This document shows positions 5,783 through 6,301 of a DNA stretch of 6,301 bases, piece after piece. The notes below the pieces were generated by a model that searched no databases, was not told the DNA's origin, and saw only the letters and a program-made list of their open reading frames with translations. Source of the stretch: SAR116 cluster bacterium (GTDB lineage: Bacteria; Pseudomonadota; Alphaproteobacteria; Puniceispirillales; Puniceispirillaceae); contig NYYG01000005.1 in NCBI GenBank assembly GCA_002686685.1, positions 14,266 to 20,566 of the forward strand. The letters run 5' to 3'. The position numbers were made by a program, and so were the translations under genes. Position 1 is the stretch's first letter. Each line of letters opens with the position of its first letter.

Positions 5783-6301
5783 TCAGCCATGTGTGCCACT
5801 GGCCGCATAATTAATTGCCAGGCTGCCAACCCGCATAAAGCCGTTTGCCCCGATCCGGCGCGCTGGCCGCGGTGCAAAACCGGTCATGTCATCAAGGACG
5901 ATGCCGGCGGCGGCAAACTCGGCGCGCAATTCACCAGGGCGCACGAATTTGGACGGGTCATGCGTGCCGGCCGGTACCATGCGAACAACATATTCCAGCA
6001 TGAATTTGGCCAATGCCAGTGCGGCAAGGGTGCGGTTGATCGTGGTAATCACGACGGTGCCGCCCGGGGCCAGCATCTGCGCAATGGCGTTGGCAAAGAG
6101 CTGCCGGTCAGCGACATGTTCGATGACCTCGGAGGCATAAATCACGTCAAACTTTGCGCCTTCAGCGGCCAGCGCCTCGGCAGTCTTGCAGTGATAATCA
6201 ATGTCCAGCCCGCCAAGGGTGGCGTGCGCGCGTGCAGCCTCAATCGCAGGTGCGCTGGCGTCAATGCCTGTCACATCGGCACCGAGCCGCGCCATGGGTT
6301 C
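5783..6301 (-). CDS. ubiG: UbiG, ubiquinone biosynthesis O-methyltransferase (partial, C-terminal part)
   Basis: The visible 172 residues are the C-terminal part of a class I SAM-dependent methyltransferase; the N-terminus, including the glycine-rich SAM motif I, lies past the right edge. The fragment opens EPMARLGADVTGIDAS, where the Asp of GID (visible residue 14) is the usual ligand to the SAM ribose. It continues with KFDVIYASEVIEHV (50-63), MLAPGGTVVITTINRT (76-91), and LAKFMLEYVVRMVPAGTHD followed by FVRPGEL. The TINRT and P-GTHD-FV-P-EL motifs are diagnostic of UbiG. UbiG performs both O-methylations of ubiquinone synthesis and works at the inner face of the membrane; the hydrophobic helix around LAKFMLEYVV fits the membrane-contact region described for E. 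coli UbiG. The last part, IGANGFMRVGSLAINYAASGTHG, is less typical than the usual DVNY-type ending but keeps an INY. The gene ends convergent with the DUF1178 gene, 84 bases away. Confidence 0.92.
   Translation of the reverse strand, partial: EPMARLGADVTGIDASAPAIEAARAHATLGGLDIDYHCKTAEALAAEGAKFDVIYASEVIEHVADRQLFANAIAQMLAPGGTVVITTINRTLAALALAKFMLEYVVRMVPAGTHDPSKFVRPGELRAEFAAAGIVLDDMTGFAPRPARRIGANGFMRVGSLAINYAASGTHG

Noticed and set aside
5364..5810. 148-codon plus-strand frame running through the tandem repeats
   Set aside because: It is a shifted reading of the DUF1178 gene (Arg/Pro-rich) that happens to stay open through the 17-bp repeats into the 3' end of ubiG.

Overview
The window looks like an ordinary, gene-dense piece of a Proteobacteria chromosome, most probably from an alphaproteobacterium. 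It is fairly G+C-rich, with G/C-heavy third positions. The protein set fits that placement: a SecA ending in a zinc-binding tail, ArgJ of the alphaproteobacterial type, a DUF1178 zinc-ribbon protein, and UbiG for ubiquinone synthesis. No species can be named from the sequence alone. There is no sign of phage, insertion sequence, CRISPR, tRNA or rRNA.

Layout. From the left edge to 2216, three genes run leftward as one compact operon, read ppiC-like (1365-2216), then argJ (142-1368), then mutT (1-131, cut by the window edge). ppiC and argJ overlap by 4 bases (ATGA), and argJ and mutT are 10 bases apart. A divergent intergenic region (2217-2594) follows. It holds a good sigma70-type promoter and a ribosome binding site for secA, a ribosome binding site for ppiC, and an unusual density of short inverted repeats. 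secA (2595-5210) runs rightward. The gene after it, a DUF1178 protein (5210-5698), starts on a GTG that shares one base with the secA stop codon. An 84-base gap (5699-5782) carries three tandem copies of a 17-bp unit. The right edge holds the 3' part of ubiG (5783-6301), running leftward and so convergent with the DUF1178 gene.

How the genes relate. SecA drives preproteins through SecYEG. The divergent ppiC-like gene encodes a predicted exported parvulin-type prolyl isomerase, which would act on proteins after export, so the shared control region joins export with periplasmic folding. argJ (arginine biosynthesis), mutT (nucleotide-pool sanitation) and ubiG (ubiquinone biosynthesis) are housekeeping genes with no evident mechanistic link to secretion.

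No new biological system is evident. The most worthwhile leads are the hairpin-rich stretch between ppiC and secA, the tight secA-DUF1178 coupling, and the 17-bp tandem repeat at the convergent junction.
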